From Catellatospora sp. TT07R-123 (lineage in GTDB: Bacteria > Actinomycetota > Actinomycetes > Mycobacteriales > Micromonosporaceae): DNA of 64,000 bases. The DNA is taken from positions 868,001 to 932,000 of the forward strand of contig NZ_BNEM01000002.1 in assembly GCF_018327705.1 (NCBI RefSeq). Reading direction: 5' to 3'. Shown here one piece after another: positions 34,791 through 42,300 of the stretch (position 1 is the stretch's first letter; each line of letters opens with the position of its first letter). The notes below the pieces were generated by a model, which was not told where the DNA came from, did no database searches, and saw only the letters and a list, made by a program, of their open reading frames with translations. Both the position numbers and the translations under genes were made by a program.

Positions 34791-34831
34791 AGGTCATGGG
34801 GAAGTCACACGTGACTTCCCCATGACCTTTT
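34791..34831. terminator. hairpin terminator with T run
   Basis: AGGTCATGGGGAAGTCAC (34791-34808) pairs perfectly with 34811-34828 and is followed by TTT. It lies six bases after the stop of the hypothetical gene. This is a textbook rho-independent terminator, ending the SARP-side transcript before the next unit. Confidence 0.88.
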
Positions 34832-34913
34832 GGGCTGCTCAGAGCCCTTACCAACCCGGTCTCATGGTCCCAGCGCCGGCTCGGCACCCCGCCGGGCAGC
34901 GAAGGGAGACATC

Positions 34914-35105
34914 ATGAAGCACCAGTTGCGCAAGATCGCGATCACCGCGGCGCTGGGCCTGGCCATCGCGGGAAGCTACGCCGCCGCGAACACGGCCCGG
35001 ACGGGCGGCGACCCGGGCCGGATCACCCCGGTCAACTTCTACGACACCTCCCCGGTCCCCCCGGCCGAGTCGTCGCCGACGCCGAGCCCGAGCCCGTCGG
35101 CGTGA
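34914..35105 (+). CDS. 63-residue secreted small protein
   Basis: ATG at 34914 with GAAGGGAGA upstream. Residues 1-25 form a signal peptide or single membrane helix (MKHQLRKIAITAALGLAIAG). The mature part of about 35 residues (RTGGDPGRITPVNFYDTSPV) ends in a Pro/Ser run. A GG pair after the leader and a compact core might suggest a processed peptide, but no maturation enzyme adjoins it. It is flanked by terminators on both sides, so it is a single-gene transcript. Confidence 0.65.
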   Translation: MKHQLRKIAITAALGLAIAGSYAAANTARTGGDPGRITPVNFYDTSPVPPAESSPTPSPSPSA

Positions 35106-35114
35106 TCCGCACCC

Positions 35115-35145
35115 GCCGCCGCGGCCGGGCCCCGGCCGCGGCGGC
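35115..35145. terminator. hairpin terminator
   Basis: GCCGCCGCGGCCGGG (35115-35129) pairs perfectly with CCCGGCCGCGGCGGC (35131-35145); the real loop must open a few pairs. It follows the small secreted gene by nine bases and precedes the ubiquitin-like operon. Confidence 0.7.
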
Positions 35146-35273
35146 AGCGTGTCCACCTGCGGTTGCAAGGTTCGCTTAAGGATCTTCGGTTCGCCGTGCC
35201 GCAGGCTGGCTGCGGACGGTCCCCGGGCTGCGCGATCCGCCGGCCCGCAGCGCTTCAAGGAAGGACAGTGTCC

Positions 35274-35450
35274 ATGACCGACAGCACCAGGCCGGACAAG
35301 ATCGAACAGAACCTGCGCAACATGACCGAAGGCCGGTCGAGCCAGGAGCTCGTCTTCGACCCGCGTACGGGTCAGCTCCGGGTCACCAGCCAGCCCCACC
35401 CCGACGACATCGTCGCCACCGACGCGGCCGCGACGGGATACTTCCGATGA
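35274..35450 (+). CDS. 58-residue small protein, candidate modifier of a ubiquitin-like system
   Basis: ATG at 35274 with AAGGAAGGA upstream; the stop overlaps the E1-like gene start by four bases, so it is made in step with it. The sequence is polar and charged (MTDSTRPDKIEQNLRNMTEG), with a short beta-like core (QELVFDPRTGQLRVTS) and ends ATDAAATGYFR. It is not a recognisable ubiquitin fold and has no terminal GG. If trimmed between TG and YFR by the JAB protease it would expose a C-terminal Gly, as E1 enzymes require; this is inference. It could instead be a regulator or toxin-like peptide. Confidence 0.68.
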   Translation: MTDSTRPDKIEQNLRNMTEGRSSQELVFDPRTGQLRVTSQPHPDDIVATDAAATGYFR

Positions 35451-36709
35451 GCACGCCGACACCCCGGATCTACCTGTACCAGGAGCAGGTCAACGACCTG
35501 TTCCAGCAGTTCGACGCCGCCGGGCGCGCCGACCTGGCCGCCGACGCCCTCGGCATGCGGCTGGACGGCGACGACGTCTTCCACGTGTACACCGCCAAGC
35601 CGCGCACCCACTTCTCCGGCACCCCGTGCCGGGCCACGGTCCGGCTGGCCGACGGCGCCGGCCACCCGCCGACGCAGCCGTCGGAGCAGGTGCCGATCGC
35701 CATCGACCTGTCCTTCGTGGACGGCAAGGTCGAGGCGACCGGATCGGTCGTGCTGGCGTCGGGCCCGGTCGAGGCGGCGGTGCACTTCGTGCCGGTCCGG
35801 ACCGAGATCTACAGCCGCAACCAGGGCCTGCTCGCCACCGACGCCCTGGCGGGCAGGTCGGTGGCGGTCGTCGGGCTGGGCAGCGGCGGCTCGTCGATCG
35901 CCCTGGCGCTGGCCCAGGCGGGCGTCGGGCGGATGGTGCTGGCCGACCGGGACCGGATCGAGGTCGCCAACGTCGCCCGGCACGCCTGCGGCATCGGCGA
36001 CCTCGGGCGGCGCAAGACCGCCGCCGTGGCCGACCTGCTCGTGGGCAAGAACCCCGACATCCAGCTGAGCACCGTCGACGTCGACGTGCTGACCGACACC
36101 TCCCGGCTCACCGAGGCGCTGGCGGGCGTCGACCTGATCATCGCGGCGACCGACAGCGACCGCAGCCGGTTCGTGCTCAACCAGGTCGCGCTGGAACTCG
36201 ACGTGACGACGCTGTTCGGGCGGGTGCTGTCGCGCGCCAGCGGCGGCGAGGTGCTGCGGGTACGGCCGTCGGCCGGGCCCTGCCTGGCCTGCGTCTACAC
36301 CGAGCGCTTCCTGGCCTCCCGCCCCCGGGAGTACGCCACCATCGAGGACGCCCGCGCCGACGCGCCCGCCTACGTCGACGAGGCGGACCTGGAGGCGACC
36401 GTCATGGTCGGCCTGGCCTCCGACATCGCACCGGTGTCGAACATGATGGTCAAGCTGGCCCTGGTGGAGCTGTCGCGGGGCACCCGCGGCGAGCTGACCA
36501 GCCTGGACGAGGACCTCGGCGCCGACTTCTACCTGTGGGCCAACCGGCGCGAGGGCGTGTACTCGGGCTGGCCCGTGATGGGCCACGCGTTCAACACCCC
36601 GGCGGTGCTGCGCTGGTACGGCGCGCCCGTCCAGCGCCAGGCCGACTGCGCCGTGTGCTCGCTGCCCGGCGCCGGCACCGCCGTCAACCCGATCCTGCTG
36701 GCGGGGTGA
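35447..36709 (+). CDS. E1-like ThiF-family adenylating enzyme
   Basis: 420 residues. An N-terminal domain of about 120 residues of unknown type precedes the ThiF/E1 Rossmann domain: VAVVGLGSGGSSIALALAQA (ATP loop, about 138-160), ADRDRIEVANVARH (the Asp, Arg and Asn that contact ATP), GRRKTAAV (Lys) and IAATDSDRSRFVLN (Asp). Two CxxC pairs (PCLACVY near 280 and DCAVCSL near 405) look like the structural zinc site of E1 enzymes. E1 proteins adenylate the C-terminus of a ubiquitin-like protein. It lies between the candidate modifier and the JAB and E2 genes. Confidence 0.85.
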   Translation: MSTPTPRIYLYQEQVNDLFQQFDAAGRADLAADALGMRLDGDDVFHVYTAKPRTHFSGTPCRATVRLADGAGHPPTQPSEQVPIAIDLSFVDGKVEATGSVVLASGPVEAAVHFVPVRTEIYSRNQGLLATDALAGRSVAVVGLGSGGSSIALALAQAGVGRMVLADRDRIEVANVARHACGIGDLGRRKTAAVADLLVGKNPDIQLSTVDVDVLTDTSRLTEALAGVDLIIAATDSDRSRFVLNQVALELDVTTLFGRVLSRASGGEVLRVRPSAGPCLACVYTERFLASRPREYATIEDARADAPAYVDEADLEATVMVGLASDIAPVSNMMVKLALVELSRGTRGELTSLDEDLGADFYLWANRREGVYSGWPVMGHAFNTPAVLRWYGAPVQRQADCAVCSLPGAGTAVNPILLAG

Positions 36710-36754
36710 GCCATGGCCAGGAGAAACTCCTACCGAGGCCAGGAGGAGGAGCCG

Positions 36755-37780
36755 ATGGGCCTCCGTTCCCAGGCGGGCGACACGTTCCGCGTGATGGTCT
36801 ACGAGTCCGACCTGGACGACATCGCGAACTGGGTGCTCGACTACCCCGAGCGCGAGACGGGCGGCGACCTGTTCGGCTTCTGGACGCACAGCGGCTCCCC
36901 GGCCGTACAGCTGACGCTGGGCCCGGGGCCGCGTGCCCGGCACGACCAGGCGGCGTTCTTCCAGGACGTCGACTACCTGGGTGAACGCGGCCGGGCGCTA
37001 CAGCGCCAGCACGGGCTCCAGCACATCGGCGACTGGCACTCCCACCACCAGATGGGGCTGACCCAGCCCAGCGGCGGCGACGCCGCGACGGTGTACCGGA
37101 CCCTGGAGGCCAACCGCTTCCGGCGGTTCCTGGTCTGCATCGCCAACATCCGCTCCGGCGACGACCGGACCTACCGGGGCGGGCGGCCGGTGGTGACGCT
37201 GCGGGCCTACCTGTTCGAGAACGGCCGCAGGGAGTTCCCCGAGGGCAAGTTCGTGGTGCTGCCCGGGGAGAGCCCGATGGCCGCCTCGGCCCGTACCGAG
37301 CGGATCCTGCCCCGGCGGCGGCAGCCGAGCGCGACGTGGCACGTAGACCGGGCCGACCGGGTCGCCGGGCAGGCGGGCGGCGGCGCCAGCCGTGCGGTGC
37401 CGACCGGCTGGCACACCAGCTCCTGGGGAACCCAGTTCCTGCGCCGGTTCGACGAGCTGATCCGGCAGGACTTCGCCAGCTGCAAGCTGGTGATGACGTT
37501 GGACTCGCGGTTGCAGTACCAGTTCGCCGCCGGGAGCCTGAGCGGGGAGCTGACCTTCCCGACCGACTTCCCGCACGGGGCGGTCCGGTTGTGCGCCGGG
37601 GGCGTGGACGTCGAGCTGGACCTGCCGCGGCCCGACGCCGACCGGCTGTTCGAGGCGGCGATGGAGTCGATCACCTCGGGGCAGCGCGAACAGCAGCGGG
37701 AGTTGCAGCCCGCGCACTCCGACGACGGCGGCGGGGAGGTGCCCGATGGCCTGGACGGCGGCGCAGGCGCAGCGGCTTAG
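36755..37780 (+). CDS. JAB/JAMM-domain metalloprotease with extra C-terminal domain
   Basis: 341 residues. I chose the ATG at 36755 because AGGAGGAGG lies just before it; the ATG at 36713 in the same frame lacks a good site. The JAMM zinc centre is visible as Glu34 (RETGGDLFG), His95 and His97 in GDWHSHHQ, and Ser106/Asp109 in QPSGGD. JAB proteases remove or mature ubiquitin-like tags. The C-terminal part (about 230-320, FDELIRQDFASCKLVMTLDS, then SGELTFPTDFPHGAVRL) has the feel of an RWD/UBC-type alpha-beta fold. The end overlaps the E2-like gene by 35 bases. Confidence 0.85.
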   Translation: MGLRSQAGDTFRVMVYESDLDDIANWVLDYPERETGGDLFGFWTHSGSPAVQLTLGPGPRARHDQAAFFQDVDYLGERGRALQRQHGLQHIGDWHSHHQMGLTQPSGGDAATVYRTLEANRFRRFLVCIANIRSGDDRTYRGGRPVVTLRAYLFENGRREFPEGKFVVLPGESPMAASARTERILPRRRQPSATWHVDRADRVAGQAGGGASRAVPTGWHTSSWGTQFLRRFDELIRQDFASCKLVMTLDSRLQYQFAAGSLSGELTFPTDFPHGAVRLCAGGVDVELDLPRPDADRLFEAAMESITSGQREQQRELQPAHSDDGGGEVPDGLDGGAGAAA

Positions 37781-38189
37781 CTGGGAGATCAACATCGTCG
37801 GGAACTACTTCCCGACGATGCGGTGGTACAACGCCCCCGACCCCGCCCGCGCGTACGTCGAGGGGGTGCTGCGCACCAACTCCGGGCGCGACTACTCGCT
37901 TCGCGTGTACGTCCCGCCGACGTTCCCGTCGACCTGCCCGGACATGGTGGTGGCCAGCCCCGCCCCGCTGCGCGACCGCAAGGGGCGGAAGATGGACGAG
38001 GCCAGCGCCTCCATGCACACGCTGGGCACCCGCGACGGCTGCACCAAGATCTGCCACTACCGCCCGAACCTGTGGGTCCCGCAGAACACCGTCTACCTGG
38101 TGCTGCTCAAGGGCCGGATCTGGCTGGAGGCGTACGAGAGCCACCTGCGCTCCGGCCGTGACCTCGACGCCTACCTGCCGCACATGTGA
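37746..38189 (+). CDS. E2-like ubiquitin-conjugating (UBC-fold) protein
   Basis: 147 residues. YVEGVLRTNSGRDYSLRVYV followed by PPTFPSTCPDM matches the beta-meander and 'FP-x-x-x-P' turn of UBC folds. HTLGTRDGCTKICHYRPNLW and VPQNTVYLVLLKGRIWLEAY match the E2 active-site block (H-x-x-x-x-x-G-x-x-C-x-x-x-x-x-W-x-P). Cys103 in KIC is the best catalytic Cys candidate; Cys99 is the alternative. With E1 and JAB alongside, a conjugation role is likely. It is the last gene of the unit. Confidence 0.82.
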   Translation: MAWTAAQAQRLSWEINIVGNYFPTMRWYNAPDPARAYVEGVLRTNSGRDYSLRVYVPPTFPSTCPDMVVASPAPLRDRKGRKMDEASASMHTLGTRDGCTKICHYRPNLWVPQNTVYLVLLKGRIWLEAYESHLRSGRDLDAYLPHM

Positions 38190-38246
38190 CCGGCCGGCCC
38201 GGCGCCTCCTGCCGCGCGTGAGCGCGACCGGTGGCGCCGGGCCGGT

Positions 38247-38927
38247 TCACGGCAGCCGGCCGGTCGCGCGGACCGCCTCCAGCACCCCCGGCACGCCGTG
38301 GCGCTGCGCCGCGGTGTACGCCTGGCGGAAGCCTTCGCCGTACACGGCGTCGGCGCGGCGGTGCATGCCGTCGCGCAGCAGCGCGGCCCGCGGATCGGCG
38401 CGGCGGCCGAGCCAGCCGTAGGCGACCAGCTCGCACAGGCCCTCGACCAGCGGATCGGGCGCGTCGGGGAAGCCGTGCTGGATGAGCCAGGCGTGCATCA
38501 CCTCGTGCGCGACCACGGCCCCGAACTCGACCTGCGCCAGGCCGGACAGGATGGTGATGCCGACGACCTCGCCGCCGCGGCTGCGCGTGTAGCCGTGCAC
38601 CTTGAAACCGGCCCCCTGGAAGTCCCGGTCCAGGTAGGACCCAGGCACGAGGCGGGCGGGCACGGGGGTGCGCAGCACCACGCCCATCTCGGTCAGCACC
38701 CGCCTGATCCCGGGCACCTCCCGGTCGACGTCGGCCTGCGTGGTGACCGCCGTGGCCCCGCAGGGGCGGCACAGCCGCTCCGTCACGCAGGGTTCGGCGC
38801 AGATCCGGCAGCCGGGCTCGCCGACATGGATGAGGCAGAACGGCCGGGAGAGCAGGCTGACCCGCCAGCTGCGGCCCAGCGGCCGTCCGCAGATCACGCA
38901 GGCTCGCCCGGCCGTCCAGACCCTCAC
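38247..38927 (-). CDS. DA1-like zinc metallopeptidase with N-terminal LIM-like cysteine clusters
   Basis: 226 residues. The first 60 hold several CxxC pairs (ACVICGRPLG, FCLIH, GCRICAEPC, LCRPCGA) that look like LIM or treble-clef zinc fingers. The peptidase part has HEVMH (141-145) in VVAHEVMHAWLIQHGF, and VEGLCELVAY (162-171) supplies the third ligand; both match plant DA1 proteins, which are ubiquitin-regulated peptidases. The start overlaps the PP2C gene stop (ATGA), so it belongs to the TerY-P operon. It ends 57 bases from the oppositely oriented E2 gene. Cleaving tagged proteins is an attractive inference. Confidence 0.8.
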   Translation of the reverse strand: MRVWTAGRACVICGRPLGRSWRVSLLSRPFCLIHVGEPGCRICAEPCVTERLCRPCGATAVTTQADVDREVPGIRRVLTEMGVVLRTPVPARLVPGSYLDRDFQGAGFKVHGYTRSRGGEVVGITILSGLAQVEFGAVVAHEVMHAWLIQHGFPDAPDPLVEGLCELVAYGWLGRRADPRAALLRDGMHRRADAVYGEGFRQAYTAAQRHGVPGVLEAVRATGRLP

Positions 38928-39979
38928 CGCTGCTCGGCCCCGGCGCCGCCGGAGGGCTGCGACTCCCCCGGACCGGGTTCCCCGTCGGCCTCGGCCGGGC
39001 CGGTGTCCTCGACCGGCCCGGGACGGCCGACGTCCCAGATGCTGTCGTTCCAGCCGGGATCGGCCACGTCGCCACCCAGGTCAGGACCCGGCCCGGCGGC
39101 GGGCACCGCGGCCGTCTGCTCCGCCGTCTGCTCCGCCGCCTGCTCCGGCTGCGGCTCCGGCGTCGGACACCACACGACCACCGCCGTGAGGTCGTCGAAC
39201 GACCCCTGCCGCCGGTATCGCAGCGAGTCGCCCATCGCGTACGGCCCCACCGGGACCGCCCACCGCTCGGCCAGCCAGCCGCGCAACCCGGCCGAGTTGC
39301 GCAGGTCCATCGCCACCCCGTCGGTCGCGAGCACCACGACCTGCGGACGGCCCAGCCGCACCAGCTCGACCGCGTCCGGCCGGTGGCCGGGCACGCTCGC
39401 GCTGACCGAGTTGACCGCCTCGGTGTCGTCGTAGTCGAACACCTCGCCGAATTCGCCGCCGTGCAGCGTGAACGCGGACGTGTCGCCGACGCGGGCCACC
39501 GTCACCCCGTCGTCGGCGAAGATCGCGACGACGACGGTGCAGCGCAGGTCCCGCTCGGCCAGGCCGTACGCGGCCAGGCCCTGCTCGGCGGTGCGGGCGG
39601 CGGCCACCTCGATCAGGCGCCGCGGGTCGGTCGTCTGCGGGCCGTGCAGCGCCTGGCGCATCACCGCCTGGCAGAACAGCGCGGCCCCCACCTGCGAGGT
39701 GGGGCGGCTGCCCAGCCCGTCGGCGACGGCGACGTGCAGCCGCCCGTCCTCACCGAGCCCGAACGCGTACGCGTCCTGGCGGCAGGACCCGGCGACCAGG
39801 TGGCTGCGCCCCACCACGGAGGCACCCGCCACCTGGTACCGGCCCGCCACCAGGCCGTCGAGCGCCACGCTGGGCGTCCGCAGGACCCCGCCTGCCGACA
39901 CCTGCCCGGACCCGGGCGGCTGCACCCTGCCGATCACGGGCGCGTCGGTGGACAGCTCCAACATCGCGCTGCCCGTCAC
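38924..39979 (-). CDS. PP2C-type protein phosphatase (TerY-P system)
   Basis: 351 residues from a GTG overlapping the vWA stop (GTGA). The PP2C metal-binding residues are visible: RQDAYAF (Asp69), VADGLGS (Asp87), VLATDGVAMD and SFDDLTAVVVW. The last 85 residues are a Pro/Glu/Ala/Gly-rich tail, probably disordered. It would reverse phosphorylation by the kinase two genes upstream. vWA, kinase and PP2C together form the known TerY-P triad linked to Ter-type stress responses. Confidence 0.86.
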   Translation of the reverse strand: MTGSAMLELSTDAPVIGRVQPPGSGQVSAGGVLRTPSVALDGLVAGRYQVAGASVVGRSHLVAGSCRQDAYAFGLGEDGRLHVAVADGLGSRPTSQVGAALFCQAVMRQALHGPQTTDPRRLIEVAAARTAEQGLAAYGLAERDLRCTVVVAIFADDGVTVARVGDTSAFTLHGGEFGEVFDYDDTEAVNSVSASVPGHRPDAVELVRLGRPQVVVLATDGVAMDLRNSAGLRGWLAERWAVPVGPYAMGDSLRYRRQGSFDDLTAVVVWCPTPEPQPEQAAEQTAEQTAAVPAAGPGPDLGGDVADPGWNDSIWDVGRPGPVEDTGPAEADGEPGPGESQPSGGAGAEQR

Positions 39980-40653
39980 AGCTCGAAGACGGGCAGCGGC
40001 GTGAACCCGTCGCCGGTCTGGATGTGCAGCCCCTCCTGCTTGGTCGGGTCCAGCGCGCTCTGCGAGGTGACCAGGATGCTGCCGACGATGGCGCGGCGGA
40101 TCTCGTGTACGGCCGAGACCGGGTTCTTGTTCTTCGCCACGAAGGCGAACCGGTTGGCCAGCCGGCCCAGCGCCGTCTCGTCGACGTCGTCGCCGAACCC
40201 GAACGTGACGATCTCGGGGGCGTACTTCCAGGCCCGCAGGGCGCGCAGGTCGGCGTCGAAGTCGGGCAGGTTCGGGTCGTGCCCGCCGTCGCTCATGAAG
40301 AACACCACCGGGCGGTAGACCGGCGTGCCCTTGGGCAGGCTGGCCAGGCCCTCCTCCAGGGCGTTCTTGATGCCGCGCAGCGCGGCCCCGAAGTCGGTGC
40401 CGCCCTCGACGGCCAGCTTCGGGATGTCGACGGCGGCCAGGTCGCTGATGGGCACCAGGGTGCGCCAGTCGTCGGAGAAGGTGCCCATGCCGATCCGGGC
40501 GATCTCGCCGACCGTCGGGTCGTCGATGATGAGCTGGCGCAGCGCGGGCAGGCACTCCTCCAGCGCCTCGACCGGGCCGCCCGCCATCGAGTAGCTGACG
40601 TCGAAGGCGAGCAGGAAGGGGAAGATGGTGAATCTCTCGGACTGCTGTTCCAC
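39976..40653 (-). CDS. TerY-like von Willebrand factor A protein
   Basis: 225 residues from a GTG at 40653 (GAGAGGC upstream). The MIDAS metal site is intact (FDVSYSM, D-x-S-x-S at 18-22; VEGGTDFGAAL with the Thr; FFMSDGGHDP with the distal Asp). TerY-type vWA proteins act as scaffold subunits in metal and stress signalling complexes. It lies between the kinase and the phosphatase and overlaps the latter. Confidence 0.87.
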   Translation of the reverse strand: MEQQSERFTIFPFLLAFDVSYSMAGGPVEALEECLPALRQLIIDDPTVGEIARIGMGTFSDDWRTLVPISDLAAVDIPKLAVEGGTDFGAALRGIKNALEEGLASLPKGTPVYRPVVFFMSDGGHDPNLPDFDADLRALRAWKYAPEIVTFGFGDDVDETALGRLANRFAFVAKNKNPVSAVHEIRRAIVGSILVTSQSALDPTKQEGLHIQTGDGFTPLPVFEL

Positions 40654-40682
40654 GGGTGTTGCCTCTCTGTGTGGGCGATGGG

Positions 40683-41663
40683 TCAGCCGGCACGCCGCTG
40701 GCGCGCCCTGGTTTCGGCGAGTTCCCGCTGGTAGGCATGGATCTTGTCCTGGCGTCCGATGTAGACGTCCAGGTCGCGCAGGGCCTGCGGGTTGAAGATG
40801 CGCAGCAGTGCCTGCTGCCAGGCGGCCGGTTCGGGACGCAGGGTGGCGTCCAGCGGATCGTTGAGGGCCGCGTACAGCATGGTCGCCAGATGCGGCGGCA
40901 GCTGCGGCGGTATCGCGGCCGGTCGGGGCCAGCGCCCGGCGGAGGTCTTGCGGGTGCTCAGGTCGCCGGGGACCAGCAGCAGCGCCCGGTACACGGCCAG
41001 GGCCAGGGCGTACCGGTCGCTGTAGTGGTCGTGCGCCTTGATCATGCGGTCGGACAGGCGCGGATCGATCCACCCCGGGGTGAAGTAGCCCGACGTCGGC
41101 GGCGGGTGGCGGTCGGCCAGGCCGTCGCAGTCGATCAGATAGATCACCGGCTGGCCGCCGTCCGGGTGCGCCCACACCAGGTTCTTGGAGCTGATGTCGC
41201 CGTGGACGAGCGCGTTGGCGTCCAGCAGCGCGAGCACCTCGGCCAGCCGGAACAGCACCCCGACCCGCGTCGTGGCCGGCGGCGGGTCGGTGCGCACCAG
41301 GAACAGGTGGTCGAGGCTGCGCGGCTTGCCCGACGGGAGCTGGAACACCGCCGGGATGCGCGGCAGCACCACCCCCGTGATCACGCCGCCGGAACCGACC
41401 GCGACGTCCACCGGCCAATTGATCATCGCGGGGACCGCCGTCGGCGGCCGCGCCGGCGTCCAGGTGGCGGCGGCCTCGCGCCCGAAGGCGACCAGCCGGT
41501 TGAGGGTGGCGAGTCTGGGCGCCTTGTCGGGGGCGCGGTAGCGCTTGTAGACCAGGTGCGGCACCGACGTGGCGTGCAGTGACGCCGCACCCCCGCTGGC
41601 GAACTCCGCGGCCTGCACGGTGTACGACCCGTGCCGTCCCGCCACGGTGAACGTGCCGCTCAT
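40683..41663 (-). CDS. protein kinase-like protein of a TerY-P triad
   Basis: 326 residues. Bilobal kinase motifs: HLVYKRY (ATP-site Lys40), LVHGDISSKNLVW (catalytic loop, HGD in place of HRD) and YLIDCDGL (DCD in place of DFG). This variant loop pattern is common in bacterial kinases of Ter systems. The C-terminal 60 residues are helical. The ATG overlaps the zinc-ribbon gene stop (ATGA). The substrate is unknown; the vWA or zinc-ribbon partners are likely. Confidence 0.83.
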   Translation of the reverse strand: MSGTFTVAGRHGSYTVQAAEFASGGAASLHATSVPHLVYKRYRAPDKAPRLATLNRLVAFGREAAATWTPARPPTAVPAMINWPVDVAVGSGGVITGVVLPRIPAVFQLPSGKPRSLDHLFLVRTDPPPATTRVGVLFRLAEVLALLDANALVHGDISSKNLVWAHPDGGQPVIYLIDCDGLADRHPPPTSGYFTPGWIDPRLSDRMIKAHDHYSDRYALALAVYRALLLVPGDLSTRKTSAGRWPRPAAIPPQLPPHLATMLYAALNDPLDATLRPEPAAWQQALLRIFNPQALRDLDVYIGRQDKIHAYQRELAETRARQRRAG

Positions 41664-42007
41664 GTCGCGGTGATGCCGTCGAGCCTGATCGCCCCGGGTT
41701 CCAGCTGGCCGCCCGCACCGCACGACGGGCACCGGAACGCGCGGTCGCCGCTGTTGCAGCAGGCCAGCCGCTTGCACTGGCCGCACTGCGCGAACGAGTC
41801 CGCACCGCAGCCGGGGCAGCCGGAATACCTGTCGCCGATGGTGATGTCGCCGTAGGACAACCCGTCGGCCTGCATCGGCGCGGCGCTGCCGGGCCGCTGG
41901 CGCGAGGTCCCGATCAGCACATACGCGCCGTTGACCAGGTCGAACCGGCCGACGCCGGGCTGCCGGGTGCGCGCGCAGGCCAGGGACGCGAACAGCTTCG
42001 CCTCCAC
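41660..42007 (-). CDS. zinc-ribbon protein (TerY-C-like), first gene of the TerY-P operon
   Basis: 115 residues from a GTG at 42007 with GGGGAG upstream; the ATG at 42079 has none. An N-terminal part of about 50 residues is followed by a double zinc ribbon, Cys64/Cys67, Cys75/Cys78, Cys83-84 and Cys93/Cys96 (SGCPGCGADSFAQCGQCKRL, then FRCPSCGAGG). This resembles the TerY-C domain usually fused to TerY; here it is a separate gene, so it probably docks on the vWA protein. Confidence 0.75.
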   Translation of the reverse strand: MEAKLFASLACARTRQPGVGRFDLVNGAYVLIGTSRQRPGSAAPMQADGLSYGDITIGDRYSGCPGCGADSFAQCGQCKRLACCNSGDRAFRCPSCGAGGQLEPGAIRLDGITAT

Positions 42008-42210
42008 GTTTCTCCCCAATGTCTGTCGAGTTCCGGGCACGCCGAATCGCCGTGCGACCACCGGTTCCCGGTGCTCCACGAAGGCGGCTGGCGAGGGTTT
42101 GTGCTGGCGACGCTACTGTCCTGCCCCGACACCGACAAGGCGTCCCGCCGCCGCTGCAAGGTCTGTGAAAGGTGCTCCCCGCACCCGCCCCCCGCTTTCA
42201 AGATCAGCCA

Positions 42211-42266
42211 AGTTGCCGGGCATTCGGGCAGGTCGACGGCCTGCATCGCCCGATTGCCCGGCAACT
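42211..42266. terminator. long hairpin, probable terminator of the MFS gene
   Basis: AGTTGCCGGGCA (42211-42222) pairs perfectly with TGCCCGGCAACT (42255-42266); after one mismatch, TCGGGC pairs with GCCCGA further inside. It lies 34 bases downstream of the minus-strand MFS stop and upstream of the zinc-ribbon operon, whose promoter must lie between 42008 and about 42210. Confidence 0.65.
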
Positions 42267-42300
42267 CGCCGAGGGTGGGGACCGTGGCCGGTCCGGATGG

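Noticed and set aside
34914..35105. Small secreted peptide as a RiPP precursor for the ubiquitin-like operon
   Set aside because: A signal peptide and a terminator on each side separate it from that operon; no maturation enzyme is adjacent.
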